A DNA stretch of 64,000 nucleotides, taken from assembly GCA_009760855.2 (NCBI GenBank), contig WPIO01000028.1:3089501-3153500 (forward strand), in the 5' to 3' direction. The stretch comes from Cristatella mucedo. Lineage: Eukaryota; Bryozoa; Phylactolaemata; Cristatellidae. The notes beneath the pieces are model-generated. The model worked only from the letters and a program-made list of their open reading frames with translations. It searched no databases and had not been told where the DNA came from. Made by a program: the position numbers and the translations under genes. Positions 34,481 to 61,330 of the stretch are shown in pieces. The number at the start of each line of letters is the position of its first letter. Position 1 is the first letter of the stretch.

Positions 34481-36879
34481 AGGACATCAGTGGCGGGATG
34501 CGAAGCTCTGCCAATCGCCTATGCTTGAGCCGCATCGAACCAAGTACAAAGCTGTACCCAGGCTGGGTTCGGTTGGCAGGGACTGGACGGCTAAAGTGAG
34601 GGTTAGGGTCACCGGCTAGGCCGGGGTCGGACCCTACGGCATGGCCGGATGTATGCGGTGACGTGAGGTCACCGGGGCTCTTGGGTACGGGAAGGTGTGT
34701 TGGAGGCTCCCGGTCTCGCCGAGTTATGCACCTGGATTCGTGCAGGCGTGCTCCGGCGATGCTGCCACGCACGCAAGGGAACGAGTATCCGAGGCCCGAG
34801 TGGAGCTGGATAGCTCGCTCGTTGTTGACTTGTTTTTATTCCGCGTTCCCGTGTAGCATGTTCGTGACCCCCCCCCCCGTGTGTTGGCGTCTTTCGGTGG
34901 AAGCTTACGACTGTGGTAGTTGTCGGCTCGGACTAGCCAGCAGTTACTCAGCCAGCCGGGTTTTGGACGGCGTACGCTCGTACTGTTGGACTCGGAGTCA
35001 GTACAACGACAGGACTGCGGAAGCCGACTGACCCCAACTAACACGTTTGTTCGCACTTGCTGCGTCGTCTTGCGCCCCCATAGTGTACTATGTATAGGAC
35101 CCTCCCTGTAGACTTGTTTAGTTCCCCTGTTGTTGTTGGCGCATGCGTTATTACAAAGAGGTTTATCCTGACGGTCGCTCGTCTTACCCTAGCTCGGCGG
35201 CATGGCCGGAGTATGGTGGGGTTTGGCAGGAAATAGCCCTTTGACCCCTAGAACCCGGTTACAAAGCAGCAGGGGCATGCTAGTACAACTAGCTCTCATA
35301 CTTTAACACTGCAAGTCCATATCCACGATGTAGATAGGTCTATTTGGCAGCCGCGGAGGGTTACAGGCGTTCAAAACAGCGGCCCTGACGTACACCAAAA
35401 TCTCCGAGGCTTAGGGCTAAAATCATCTCCAACTCCAATGCCGAGTCCAGAATCGCAGCCGACTGCCTATCTCATGGTGCCGGGTTTTATGCTGCCTCGG
35501 CCATAGACATCACATAATCGGTTTCTAGCCGGTTTATTTCAGGAACCAAGAATAATGTTTATCAGTTATAATCCTGCTGATTGAGCTCGCCTCCGTTTTA
35601 GGCTAGTCCAACGTGAACCAAGTTAGCGAAAGCAGTCTGCTAGTCGTAAGACGTCAATTCTTGCAGTCTTCGCTCCGTTACACGAGCTGAGTAGGGGGCG
35701 CACACATATGCCTTCTCGCCTCGCACGACTCAGGGCCTTTCTATTTAGTCTCAGCTTGGCCCTACGTACTCGGCAGTTCTTCGCTTTGTTTTATTATCGC
35801 ATCTAGGACGCCTGATGGCGCCGGTGTCATATCGAAGGGGTTCGTGCACGCGCGAGCAGCTGCTCTTGCTCACTTCTGCATTTACTTCTCCTGTTTCATT
35901 TTGCATCGTACTTGCTTAAATCTCAGCTGTAATTAGCCTGGCGTGGGTGTAATAATACGGACCTAGAGGTATTTGTTAATTAAGAGGTACTCGGAGAGGA
36001 TCGGCGAAACCTAGTTAGGGTAGTAGAAGCCGTGTCCGGAGCATGCCTTACGTAGGCCATAAAAGGGTGGAGATCTCCGTTTCTAACCTTTCGTAATACG
36101 ACAGCCGGCTGATCGACTGTACGGGCTAGCGTGGGTCCAATAATCACTCTTCGCTCCAGAATTGAGCGTGGCCTCAATTTCCGCTCAGGTGTTACAGCCT
36201 TAGCTCCAGATGTTCCTAAGTGTAGCAGCTTTGCAAGATCGGTTAAGCACAAGGTCTTAACGAACCGTTGCCCTGATAGCGATTCGCAGTCGCTTGTCCT
36301 TAAAATGGAGTGCTCTGGTTGAATAACAGCGGGTGCTTTGTTAAATGTGATCCCCAATGACTCCATACTGCCCAGATACATTTCATGCCTTCCGGCTCAG
36401 TTTCACCGCTTGTAGATCGCATGCAAACGCAGACCATGCTGAGCGACAAGCCCTTTTTGTTGCTGTAAGGAATCGTAAGTTCGATGTGGCACTTGCGATT
36501 CCTAGCGGTTCTCTCGCGGCTTTAGACTCTGGGGGTACGGTAACTCCTATCAACTCGTGGCTTCCCGTGTGAGACGACGCTTGGACGTACACAGGGTCAC
36601 GGCTTGCGAATGTCCAGTGTTTTAGGTTTACAGCAGGAGCCAGCAACGTTTGGAAGGACCGCGTGATTGGCATAGACTGGCATAGTCCTGGCCCCTTTCA
36701 GGTCATCTGTATTGAAACTATCTTTCAAGAAATGCTGGAGTATAAAAGAGGAGGTTCAGTTCCTTGGCATTTCTTCGGGTTGTGTCTGACCGCTGCCACA
36801 TAAGCTCGAGGCGATTCGAAAGTGGCCACAGCCAAAGTACAGTGAGGACTTCTCCTTTCCTTGGACTAATCGATCTCTA
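34481..36879. other. unassigned region with long minus-strand open frames
   Basis: It carries neither LINE-A/B nor SINE sequence. Two minus-strand frames lie almost end to end in neighbouring frames: 36383-36673 (96 codons) and 35980-36381 (133 codons). The second contains KLRPRSILERRVIIGPTLAR and RKVRNGDLHPFMAYVRHAP. Other frames at 34663-35056 occur on both strands. I recognise no domain. It may be an undescribed or decayed mobile element (for example an LTR-type element), or part of a host gene; the sequence does not decide between them. Confidence 0.3.
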
Positions 36880-37190
36880 CAGTGCCAGTGATGCCCAGGC
36901 GAGATTAGAGGCGCTCTAGAAGAACTTGGTGATCAATAGTATCAAAAGCTGCCGAAAGATCGAGCAAAACAAGCAGAAATACTCTGGCCATGTCTGCATT
37001 CCTAAGTAGGTCGTTATACACCCAAGCAATGTCAATTCTGTGGAGTGATTAGCTCTAAAACCAGACTGGAACTTACTAGCAAGGTTAGAAGTTTTAATAT
37101 ACGAGTTAAGCTGGTCCGCCACGACCCGTTTTAGTGTCTTTGATATGAATGGTAGAAGGAATAGTTAATGTTTTTGCAAGCCACCGTGGA
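36880..37190 (-). mobile_element. LINE-A, RT N-terminal core fragment
   Basis: It corresponds to the part of the large copy at 57330-57620 that encodes LLVLLDLSAAFDTIDH. The equivalent here is altered and interrupted, with FQSGFRANHSTE still readable. No tail is attached. Confidence 0.75.
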
Positions 37191-37334
37191 AGATAGCTCC
37201 TTATCTTAGGTAGGGATCGGACGTGATGGCTAGCTGTAGAAGCAGTCTTCTAAATAAAGCTTTTAAAATTTAGGCAGTTGCCGAAAACGAGACCTAAATT
37301 TCGAGCACGCGGTTATGGTCGCGCGGTAGCATTG

Positions 37335-37810
37335 CCTATTAGAAGAGCAGCCTTTTAATCCAGCCACAGGCTGAGGGTGTCATATGAGCAGCAGTTCAGT
37401 TTTATCCTCCGTCTGATTTCAAGAAATTTTCCGACATCCAGGATCGAAGAATGTCGGCAAAACAAAGCTTTCAGTTTATTAGTTGCTGCAGCAGATTCCG
37501 ACGGTTTGAATGACAAATACAGCTGAGTACCGTCAGCATAAAAGTGATATCCTATTTCATAGGCCTTAATTGTTTCCCCAGACGTTGAGCATAAAAGGAG
37601 AACAGCAAGGGATCGAAGACTGAGTCTTGAGGGACCCCACAGGTGATGACTGGTCTCGTGAATGAGACCTGCCTGACCCACTCACGACACGGATAGAACA
37701 CGACCAGACGAGTACGATTTAAACCACGCCAGTGCCTCGTCTGCCGAATCGATCGCTGTTCTCAGTCGTTCAAGGAGGACATACGCGATCAACGGTGTCG
37801 AAGGCAGCTG
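37335..37810 (-). mobile_element. third non-LTR lineage, RT core remnant
   Basis: It encodes GYHFYADGTQLYLSFKPSE, a reverse transcriptase active-site region in which the second Asp of YADD is replaced by Gly, so the enzyme would be inactive. Flanking sequence differs from LINE-A, so it may be the core of LINE-B or a separate family. Confidence 0.65.
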
Positions 37811-37819
37811 ATAGATCTG

Positions 37820-37965
37820 GTAATGCTAATAACAATAATAATAATATTGCACTTGATAAAGCGCCCTCAGAGAACTTAATCTCTTTCTAGGCGCTTTACA
37901 TTTGCTGCAAAGTGATACGCAATAGAATAGTAAGTAAAATGCTAGGGCAGTGACATTCCTATCAT
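37820..37965 (-). mobile_element. LINE-A solo tail
   Basis: (TAA)n, 'gcacttgataaagcgccctc', 'ctttctaggcgctttacatt'. Confidence 0.85.
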
Positions 37966-39413
37966 CGTTGCTGCATAGGATGTCGTTGGTAACAACATGG
38001 AAAGCAGTTTCAGTGGAGTGCTGCCTCTTGAAATTTTTCTGGCATTTCATTTTCAATGTGTCCTAGTCGCCGCTTAGCGACAATTTTTCAAATCTCTTGG
38101 AAAAACCTCACGGGTTAGGCATTGGGCTCCAGCAGTCGCAATGTATCTGTTGGCTCACACTAATGTCAAGAGACTGGCTCACCGGGAGCCGAGGAGAGTG
38201 GGCATGTGCCTGACACGTGCTAGACAGTCTTTCCCTTAACACTTCGGGAGACACGAGCAGTGGTACGAAAAACCCTCAGTTTCCTTGTGCAAACACAGAC
38301 ACAGTTCCATTCACGATTTCGACGGGTAACGGCAGAGTAAAAGAGAGCTACCGTGGCTTACACGTTCCTATGGCGTCTTAGTCTGTCGCGTTCGACAATA
38401 AATGTTGATCATCTTTTGTACACTCTTATGCGTTTGTAGTTTGGCAAGTCGACTTGCAATTTGCACACAGGCTATAACAAAGCTAAAAGATATGATAAAT
38501 GCCCAGATGGCAAGTAAGCACTCGGGCTCCAAACAAGTCGTCGATCATTGTTAATTGTCAACGAATTCAATTATGTATGAGCTATGCTTTGAGGCTTACC
38601 TATGCCCGATTCAACGAATGTTACCAACCATTCGTCGCAGTAATCAGTGACCACAAGTGTCCTGTATGGTTGTCCAAGCATGATACCCTGTGAGCTTTTG
38701 CATGCATGGTTATTACTTCTATCGTAGCCTGGATACAGATTTGATTCACATTGGTCGCTATACAAACAAAAGTATAATAACAATTTTTATTATTATTATC
38801 ATAAATTATTGTTGTGAAAGCAAGAAATTATAGGCTAGGCATCACCACAGGTGACGCGTATCAACTGGTGGATCTGAGGGCTTGGACAGACTCCGATTAC
38901 CAGACTGTTTGCAGCGACGAGCATCCTTGTCTGTTGTTGCACAGCAGCAGCTTAGTTATTGGTGGGACACGTGACCAATTGCTACTGGCACTGGCTGGGC
39001 AGGTGATTACAGCACAAGCTAGAGACACGATTTCCGACTCGTCAGGCACACGGCAGACGAGAATTACCGTAGTACAAACGCTTTGCGAGAATGATATCTT
39101 GCTTTGCAGCACCATACGACAACCTCCAGAAGGATTACTAAGCAGATAATGGTGTTTGCGGCTCGGACGATCACCATGGTCAAGAAAAAATCCCACCCAC
39201 ATCATAATCATAAATCGTCACCACAAACACAGCAGTAAAGCAACAAGTGGTTCACTGTGCAAGTCAATAAAAACGATCATTGCATCCAGACTACCATCAC
39301 GAGTGATCAGTAAATGACAGTCATCGCTCCAGTGCTCTGGGATGTCCAAGGTATGGAACACGTCTGTATAAATAAGCTCGTTGGCCGACAGCTGAACACA
39401 TGCAATCATGTGT

Positions 39414-39415
<2 letters not shown>
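37966..39415. other. unique sequence
   Basis: No supported gene. Short frames only (for example 38814-39149). Confidence 0.35.

Positions 39416-39481
<66 letters not shown>
39416..39481. repeat. (CA)n microsatellite
   Basis: About 32 uninterrupted CA units. Confidence 0.97.
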
Positions 39482-39483
<2 letters not shown>

Positions 39484-40014
39484 AACTTCGCATGCGTACG
39501 TACACACACGCATGCCCGTGTGCACATCAAAACTTGTAGACCCTCTATTCGTCAAGTTCAAGCTACACTAGGATCACGAGATGCATATAAAGTCAAGGCT
39601 ATTTAGCTCGTCGGGCTTTCGGTACTTGGCTGCATCACTGTGAAGAATGATGTGATAGTAGGTGACCGGCCCGGCGGTGTAGTTTTGCCAGTCGCAGGGG
39701 ACTACAAAAAAATTAATCCACGCGATCACAGTGCTATCTTGTGGCATACCTACCAGACATGTGCTGGTGCAGATATGCCGAATGAACTTACTGCAGCTCA
39801 ATGCCAGCGAATGACGACGATACTGCTATATACACAACTCCAAACAGATGCAGCAGAAGGTGGCACAGCTTACCAGCTCACACAATCAGGAAACTTTTCA
39901 GATGCTTGCAAAGAGCCCTTAGACAAGCAAATGAAGCAGCAAAAGACGAGGTCAGAAAGCAGATTCCTCTCTCTCTCTCTCTACCACTTGGGTGGTGTGC
40001 TGTGGTGCTATAAA

Positions 40015-40190
40015 AAACTAGCTGATTCAACAGCCTCTTTTTGTATAGCGACAGAAGAGCCTTTACGGCTATCACCACTGCTTGCAGTGGCAATAAAGGA
40101 TCGCCGACCACAGGATTCGAATACATGACTTCGGGGCCGAGGTTGTGAAAAGCAACCACCTTCCTAGAAAGCCATTACGACTCACCATAT
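40015..40190 (-). mobile_element. SINE S1
   Basis: 'ctagctgattcaacagcctc' (3' end in reverse), 'gcttgcagtggcaataaagg', 'caggattcgaatac' and the head ending 'ggctttctagg' in reverse order. Confidence 0.85.
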
Positions 40191-40657
40191 TGTGCTAAGC
40201 ACAATGTGTCCACACGGAGTGCTTTTTGCTCCATCTCAACAAAAAACGTTGCAGGAATCTTGAGCTACTGAACCCCACCACGCATACGTAAAATTTAATG
40301 CGACCTCAGTGCAATCCTTCGGGCAAACGAGAAAAGAGGCTCGTTTTCTTGTTTCCACCACTATTTGCTCAGTTCGGCTTTTTAGGATTCAGTTTGCAAC
40401 AATAATGTCGAGGTCCGACTGTTCTGGGCTCCACAGTTCTGGGCTGCTCGAGGCTCTTTTGTGAGTATTGCCAGTCATAATAAACTGCTACATCTCCAAT
40501 GCCAGAAACATAGAACCTCGACAAATAGTTGCGTTCAGGCAGCTACGCGGGACTCAGTGGGCAGAAGTTTGCAATTCAGTCTCAGCACGGTTGCCAAAAA
40601 AAGGCCGGCCTAATTTTACATAAATCGTTGGTAGTACTCACTACCTCAAAACATACT
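40191..40657. other. unique sequence between SINE copies
   Basis: Nothing identified. Confidence 0.35.
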
Positions 40658-40800
40658 AGCTACAGAAGAGCCTTTACGGCTATCACTACTACTTGCAGTG
40701 GTGATAAAGAATCACCCACTGCAGGATTCGAACCCACTATCTCGGGACCTCGGTCGTGAAAAGCAACCACCTTACCTAGCGTGCCATCGCGGCTCATCTG
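40658..40800 (-). mobile_element. SINE S1
   Basis: 'cagaagagcctttacggcta', 'cactgcaggattcgaaccc' and 'cttacctagcgtgccatcg'; full head present on the minus strand. Confidence 0.87.
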
Positions 40801-40985
40801 CTCTCCTGACTCTACTGTGCTTCCCACTTTCTCCTTGCAGCGTGAGGTGAAGTCTGTTGGCTACCAAACGCACACCGAAAGATGCTTAGGCTGTGAGTGG
40901 GCTACACACAACTCTCCTGCGTAACACCAACATAGCCTCTGTAGCTTTGCGGAGTTACAGACAGAGATAAATTACATTAATTACA
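40798..40985 (+). mobile_element. LINE-B 3' tail
   Basis: 'gtgaagtctgttggctacca', 'acacaactctcctgcgtaac' and 'gcggagttacagacagagat' match other family B ends. It lies just beyond the DTL stop codon. Confidence 0.8.
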
Positions 40986-41044
40986 CTACGCCTCGCAAAC
41001 GCGCTGCTTGAATTACATTGCACTATGCCGCCAGCTCGCCCTTG

Positions 41045-52150
<11,106 letters not shown>

Positions 52151-52539
52151 CTAAAAAAGATGAGCATGAGGCAATGCTTATTTATACTTGTCCCCTCTGC
52201 TGGGCTATGCTGTGGACTAGCTCGGCCGAGGTCTTCATTGCAATGCTCGCTTCAAAACGTCCAAGCTAAAGTCTACAATTTGAAAATTTTTGGCAGTGGC
52301 AGCAATCACGATTGGCAAAGCACGCCCACGTGGTGACTTCATTTATTAATCCTCTAAATAAATAAAGACAGCATGCACCCACTGAGGCGGTCTTGATAGA
52401 TCAAGTTCGGCTACGCCCAGACATTGAGAGAGATTTTGCCGAGTCATTGAGACTTCACACCGAAGTACTCGCACTAGCTGAAATACCGACGTTACGCTTG
52501 ACAGAGCAGACCTTAAATGAGCAGAACGATAGCTAATTT

Positions 52540-53000
52540 AGGGCAGATCGCTCATTACAAAAATTCGAGCCTACTTAGATTAGGATACCACAACCAAGCT
52601 TGAGAGGCATTTGTGACATCCGACCTAAAATTCTATAAAACACCATTCGTAAGTCTTCCTGCCTGTGCAATAAGATGCTTACATTTAGTGCAGAACTATG
52701 TAGCTTGACAAGTCTGCTGTGAACGGCATTTATTTTCACAGGCGTTCATTTTTAAGCAGATGACACACAGCTGTATCTAAACTTTGATTTCTCTTTGCCT
52801 TTTCAGGATGTCCAACTCTCTAAACTCCCGTGCTGCATGCATTCCTGACCCTTGTATTTGGATGGCAACAAACATTCTTAAATTGAATTATGATAAAACC
52901 TACACGAATAGGTATGGGCCAAACTAACTCGAGTCAGAAATAGTATTTCGTTTTTTATTCGAAAGGGCATTACCGGCATTTAAAAATATATTTTAAAATG
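52540..53000 (+). mobile_element. LINE-A, rearranged and decayed
   Basis: Segments 'aaaattcgagcctacttaga', 'gagaggcatttgtgacatcc' and, out of normal order, 'aagcagatgacacacagctg' are recognisable. Confidence 0.6.
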
Positions 53001-53429
53001 CTTCTAAGTAATTAAACTTTTTTTTTATTTGAGTGCGATGTAGCCTTCTTCCATAACAATCTCCTCCAACTCTTCGCCCCCAAATATTGATCCAGAATGT
53101 TCCCTGGCTCAGCAGCAAGATGGAATTGAGCCTGGATGGTGCCCGAGTCATTTTCTCTATCATCGCCCTTTTCCCCTTCTTTTTTCTTTCGTTTTCATTC
53201 TTCTCTTCTTGGTGCCACAGTCTCTTCCGGGTCTCAAGAGGATGGCTTGGGGTCCCCTGCATTAACATGACCGCCAAATTACATTTAATCGCACTGAGCT
53301 GCTGTGCACAGAGTCCACGGACAAAACGGCAGGATCGCAGGAGCATGTAGTAGTGCTTGCACCACATCAGCAATTTTTACTTTTTTAAATTGAAAAAATA
53401 CATCAGAACCTATGCACAAAGTCAATCAC

Positions 53430-54400
53430 CACTAGTCAGGAATAGGAAATATTATCCCCCCAAAATGAGCTCGGCCAGAATATCTTTCGTATCATCTGCA
53501 TGCACATCAAGGTGGCCTGTTCCAAAGCAACCTCTCACTGGAGGACCACCATACCAGCTTCACCGTGAAGTCTGCCTACTTTTACCCATGCAACATTGTG
53601 AAAACTCGAGTCTTCTTAGAAAGGGATGCCACATTCAAGTTGGTCCATGCATTTGTGACATTCTGTCCCAACTTCTTCGGCTCATTATTCGCAGGTCTTC
53701 AGGCTATGCAATACGGTGCTTACAGTTCGACAAAACTCGGCAGCTAGGCTTGTTAGTCGTAAGCACTGCAGTTGCCACATTACACCACTTCTCGCCTGCC
53801 AGTGTTGGCTCCAAATCAAGCAGCATATCGGATTCAAGAATTCGCCTCCCACTTTTAGGCCCCTTCATTCTCACGCACCAGCCCAGCTATCCGAGCTACC
53901 CACAATCAGGCCAGGCATCGCACCGCACACTCTTCTGACTCAAGTCGTACAGCTGTGCCTCTGACCAACCTTAAAATCTTTTGGAAGACCGTGCCTATAG
54001 TTCGTATGCTCGAAAAGCCAGGAACTCACTCACGACTGATGTCAGCGCATTCCTTGACTTAATGACATTTGTCATACAAATGAATAATGTCATCAAGTCA
54101 AGGAATGCGTTGACATCAGTCGTGAGTGAGTTCCTGGCTTTTCGAGCATACGAACTATAGGCACGGGCATTTAAAAAAGAAGCCAAAAACGCACCTGTTC
54201 CTCAGAGCATTTTTCTAGGTCCTCGTGATTTGACCTTTGTGTGCTCACGTGTAGTCATACTGCGCATGTTACCACTACTAATAGTATGCATTTTGACACT
54301 ATGCATCTTATCAGTAACCATGCGGCCACGTTTTCTCTACAGCATTTGTAAATAACCTAGAAAGAGATTAAGTTCTCTGAGGGCACTATACAAATGCTGG
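53430..54400 (+). mobile_element. LINE-A, decayed, containing a fold-back
   Basis: 'agttggtccatgcatttgtg' and 'gttgccacattacaccactt', the C-terminal motifs, and the 3' block 'cctagaaagagattaagttc'. It is interrupted by an inverted duplication at 53989-54166. Confidence 0.8.
53989..54166. repeat. 81-bp inverted repeat with 16-base spacer
   Basis: Left arm 53989-54069 and right arm 54086-54166 are reverse complements with two mismatches. Only the left arm is in the LINE sense orientation, so the right arm is an inverted copy of part of the element. Confidence 0.93.
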
Positions 54401-54520
54401 TTTGGGCCAGCGGTCAAGGTGCTCACCTTCAACCAAGGTCAAGATGAATGTATTTGATGACAAAGGTAGTGGGCTCGAGCCCCGTGGCACATGTGAGGCC
54501 CCTGAATCTCTTAGGGCGAC
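54401..54520 (+). mobile_element. SINE S2 head
   Basis: 'gggccagcggtcaaggtgct', 'gtagtgggctcgagcccc', 'gtggcacatgtgaggcccct' and 'gaatctcttagggcg', directly following a LINE-A end. Confidence 0.65.
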
Positions 54521-55136
54521 ATGCAAATGAATTATACATAATGGTATATACAAATGATATCAGGCGGCTGAGCCACTGCGCCAGCACTAAACGAGGATTC
54601 CTCAAAGGGTACTTGACTCAAGTCATTGTTGGTCAAGAAAAGTGGATTGCAAGACTCAAATAATCTGTCTGGGGGTCGTCACCTTTGGCAGCAAGATGAC
54701 CCTATGCAAACTGCCTGAAAGGTGACGTATTTTTTTGAAAAATCCTTATTTGGTACTGGTGCAGTGGCTCAGCCAGCCGCCTGATTTGAACCCAATACAA
54801 CTCTATGGAGCAATATCGACAGGCGGCAGAGTGTTAGACCCGACCCCATTTTCAGTAAAACTCATGCTCTTTGAAATGTGCTACAGCAGATGAGACACGA
54901 GGCAGAAGCTGGCAGCCTCTATCCCTGGCTAGACTAATGGTCGTAAAGAATCCCGGTAGACACTACAATAAAAGCATACACACCAACATGTGTTTGCTTT
55001 TGGGTTGTCAATAAATATTTTCCCATACTTTGCATAATTTGAGCATGCCTGGTGTCATAGGAAGCCCTCCTAATACCCAGACGAATTTACAGCCACGGCA
55101 GCATTGGCCAAACTTCGAGGATTTGTTTTTGCTTGA

Positions 55137-55138
<2 letters not shown>
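54521..55138. other. unique sequence
   Basis: Nothing recognised. 'gcggctgagccactg' and 'gtggctcagccagccgcctg' near 54560 and 54770 are a loose inverted pair. Confidence 0.35.

Positions 55139-55208
<70 letters not shown>
55139..55208. repeat. (AT)n microsatellite
   Basis: About 35 AT units; self-complementary. Confidence 0.97.
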
Positions 55209-55209
<1 letters not shown>

Positions 55210-55947
55210 GCATAGAAGCACCGGCTGAAACAAAGAAATAATCGACAAGTTAGAATTCGAATAAGTCGTGGCATACATGAGCAACAAATGACTACGCATA
55301 ATATTCCAAAACAGGAGCGATCTGATCAAATAATGAAGCAATGAGGAAGCATACCTTCACAAAACTTCAGTGCGAATGGAGGAACGGTTAACTGAAAAAT
55401 AAATGACACGGCAAAGTAATTTCAGATGTATTGAAATACTCTGAGAAGAGCAAGCAAAGAAAAAACCATCGGCAACATGCACCAGCAGCGGACAGCATGG
55501 ATAAGCAGTAGTTTTGCAGCATTTGTAAGGAACCGAAGCCAGTTTAATCTAAAGAAAAGAAGCCAAGTTGCAACGGAAGGAAGTGGCCACAAGGAAGGAA
55601 GCTAAGCACGAAGAAGAAATAGAAGCAAACGAATACATCGTGTTTTCTTTTAGAGTGCACGCATTAACTCAACTATATATGCGTGCTTTGGATTTGGTTG
55701 TGATTTTTCCAGCTTTTTTAACGTATGTATGTGGCTGTTTCCAACCATTTCAGCAGTGCAAGGTAAACTCTCTCGAGTTAACTAAGCAAACAATTCATGG
55801 TCTTGTAACGTGTGCATCCACTTAGACTGACGTGACTGCAAGTGCTGCTCCCTAAAGTTTAAAGTCCTGCAGGAAAGCAAAGCAATTTTGGAAGCCAAGA
55901 CTCTTAAGCTCACAGTGGCCAATATTCCAGATTTCAATTGGGCCACA

Positions 55948-58720
<2,773 letters not shown>

Positions 58721-60240
58721 TCAAAATTAAGAGTTAAAGGAGGCACATAGTAAGTAGCTCACGTCTCTAATAATGCACTTGATTCTCTCACGAACAGGCA
58801 TCACGGATGTGTTTGCAGTCATAACAATCATGGAGGACACACACTAAGCTCAAGTGACACTGTGCTGTACTATCTTAGGCAAGCTTCGAAGTGACTAAGT
58901 TGGCCAATACATTACTACTGCACAGCTGTGAGCAGGCGTTCATGTAATCCTAAATTGCTACCATTCCATTTTTAACCATTTGCCAGTGACTTGTATACTA
59001 GTGGCATCGGCTGCGTTGACCAGTGACTTTTGCCAAGGTTTATAGAGCCCGAGGCCAATGATTCAAAACCAGCTGGAGTTAGTAGCATTATAAGTGGTCA
59101 GTTGACATCAAGTGTAGCCGGTGTTCCACACTGCTTAAATGGAACACGGGATACGACAAGGCAACTTGAGCCTGCGAACGAACCAAAGTCATTACCAGAC
59201 CACGGTCGATGCAATCAATGCACACCCGCACACATCCATGCACACACTCGCACACATACACACTCTCTCGTCTTCCAATCATGCATGGAGACTGAAGGAA
59301 AAGTAGTGCAGTACTAAGTAAGTACTTAACACACTAGGTATACAGACCACTGAACCTTGAGAAGGCAATCACAGATGATTAATTTCGAGGAAGCAGGTTA
59401 TCTTAGGATGAAGGCATTCCTGACTTACAAGGTCACCCTAACGGGCCGGGTCGAGAGTGAGCAAGAAATTAACTGCATAAAGCCTCGTCACTGAGGACCT
59501 CAGCACTTTTTACCCACTTATGGCTTCAAGTCGTATGGTGCCAAGAGTGCCAGACCACATCCTTCTCTCCGGCCAGCTCATCTATTTTGTGAGAGCTGAC
59601 CTTGAAATGGCAAGCAGCAGGCGTGCCAAAGCATGATTAAGCTGTCACAATGCTGACGAATGTTGCAAAGAACAAGAACACAGGATACCAGGACACAAAA
59701 CTGATGCTGCATATGCAGCATCAGGAGCCTCTCATGGTGCCGTGCAGTGCCATCCGAGGTCGACAATGTGAATCTCATTAACTGCCCTTGTTCTTCTCCG
59801 AGCAATACAGATAGGAATGCATCGAGAGAGCACTCTTGCCTCACGAGGGGGGGGGGCTGCAGCACTCTTGGCTCAACTAGACACATTTACTGTTATTGCA
59901 AACTCGAACGAACGAACCGAGCCTTTAATTGCTTTAATAATAAACCGCCGAGTCGAAGTCAGTGTAGCAGCTAGATTGGCTGATTGGCTTTTAATCCAAG
60001 TCCATCAGCCACATGTCCTCTTTGCTAAAGGAGTCGTGTATGGTGACGCCTGGTCGAGCTGCAGATCTGCACTCTGTCAAACAAGGCTTGCCCAAGCTTA
60101 GCATCTTTCATTGATACAATCAGGGTATAAAAGCATCGCACGATGAGCTGCTATAAAATCATTCGAATGGCAGCATTTGGCTTATTTAAGCTACCCAAGT
60201 GATAGGTATTATAGGTAAGATATGATTCATATTGCAAAGC
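58721..60240. other. unique sequence
   Basis: No supported gene. Contains a G run at 59847-59856 and short CA-rich stretches near 59225-59260. Confidence 0.35.
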
Positions 60241-60244
60241 AATA

Positions 60245-60400
60245 TTATACAATTAATTTATATTTGTATAGACCCCTAAGAGAACTGAATCTCTACTCAC
60301 GTGCTTCAAATGTGCCACAGGGTGCTACAACCCACGTTCTCGGTCGTCAATGGTAAGCACCTTCAACCTCGGTCATTAAAGGCAAGCACATTAGCCCCTG
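60245..60400 (-). mobile_element. SINE S2, degenerate
   Basis: 3' block in reverse ('atttgtatagacccctaaga', 'gaactgaatctctactcacg') followed by a decayed head ('ttctcggtcgtcaatggtaa'). Confidence 0.6.
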
Positions 60401-60899
60401 TGCAAAGCAGGATACAGAAAGAAAGAAAGGATTTTTGTCATTAATTTAATTTGCTTGCAATGAGTTAGAACCACCCCAAAAAAAACAGCCTGTTAAGGCA
60501 GCTGCTGATGCAAAAGTTTCCAGCTATTGACAGAGTCACGGTTTTAGAAGATGAAAGTAATCGCAGCGGTTTCTTCAGCAATTCTGGAAGTTTAAAAATG
60601 CACCATTTCCATATGCAACAATTGGAGCCGAAACGATGGCTCGAAGTGATGAAAGATACAGACGACCCGGGTAGGAGGCAAAGATCGTCCTTGTGCAAAA
60701 GATCGTCCGATTAAGAGGTGGAGAGGGCCAAGCACAGGGTATTCTGTACCGATACCTCTGCAGTCGGGCCCCATTTCTTTTTTGGGGGAGGAGAAAACCG
60801 GATGTACTTTGTAACACCACCCAGTTAAATCTTGAAGTGATCAGAAGAACATTAGAGCAAGCCAACAGTACGAATAAAAACCAATCGAGAGCACACCAA

Positions 60900-61330
60900 T
60901 CTTGAAGGTTTGTCACTCACTTTTAGGACACTTCCTTCTCTTTCCCTGGCCTATCTGAGCTGCTTCCACACCAGGCCCGTCATCAAACCACTCACTCTTC
61001 TGACTCAAGTCGTTTAACTGTGCCTCGAACTCAGCCCCTCGAATCCTTTGGAGACAGTGGCCTTAGTTTGTAAGCTCCAAAAGCCTGGAGCTCACTCGCA
61101 ACGAACATCACGATAACCCCTGACTTGGCACTTAAAAAGAAGCTAAAACGCACCCGCTCCTCTCAGCATCTGCTGCTAGGACTGCTTGAATCGTCCTTTG
61201 TATGCTTATGCATGCTGATGCTATGCACGTGAAACACTAACCATATTGACATGCTTCTCTTTCAGCATATGTAAAGTGGCCAGGAAAAGATTTTAAGGAT
61301 GCCATTACACATGCCTTATTACTATTAATT
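60900..61330 (+). mobile_element. LINE-A 3' portion
   Basis: 'ggtttgtcactcacttttag', 'gagacagtggccttagtttg', 'cacttaaaaagaagctaaaa', the tail 'catatgtaaagtggccagga' and an ATT-rich end; no intact frame. Confidence 0.75.
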
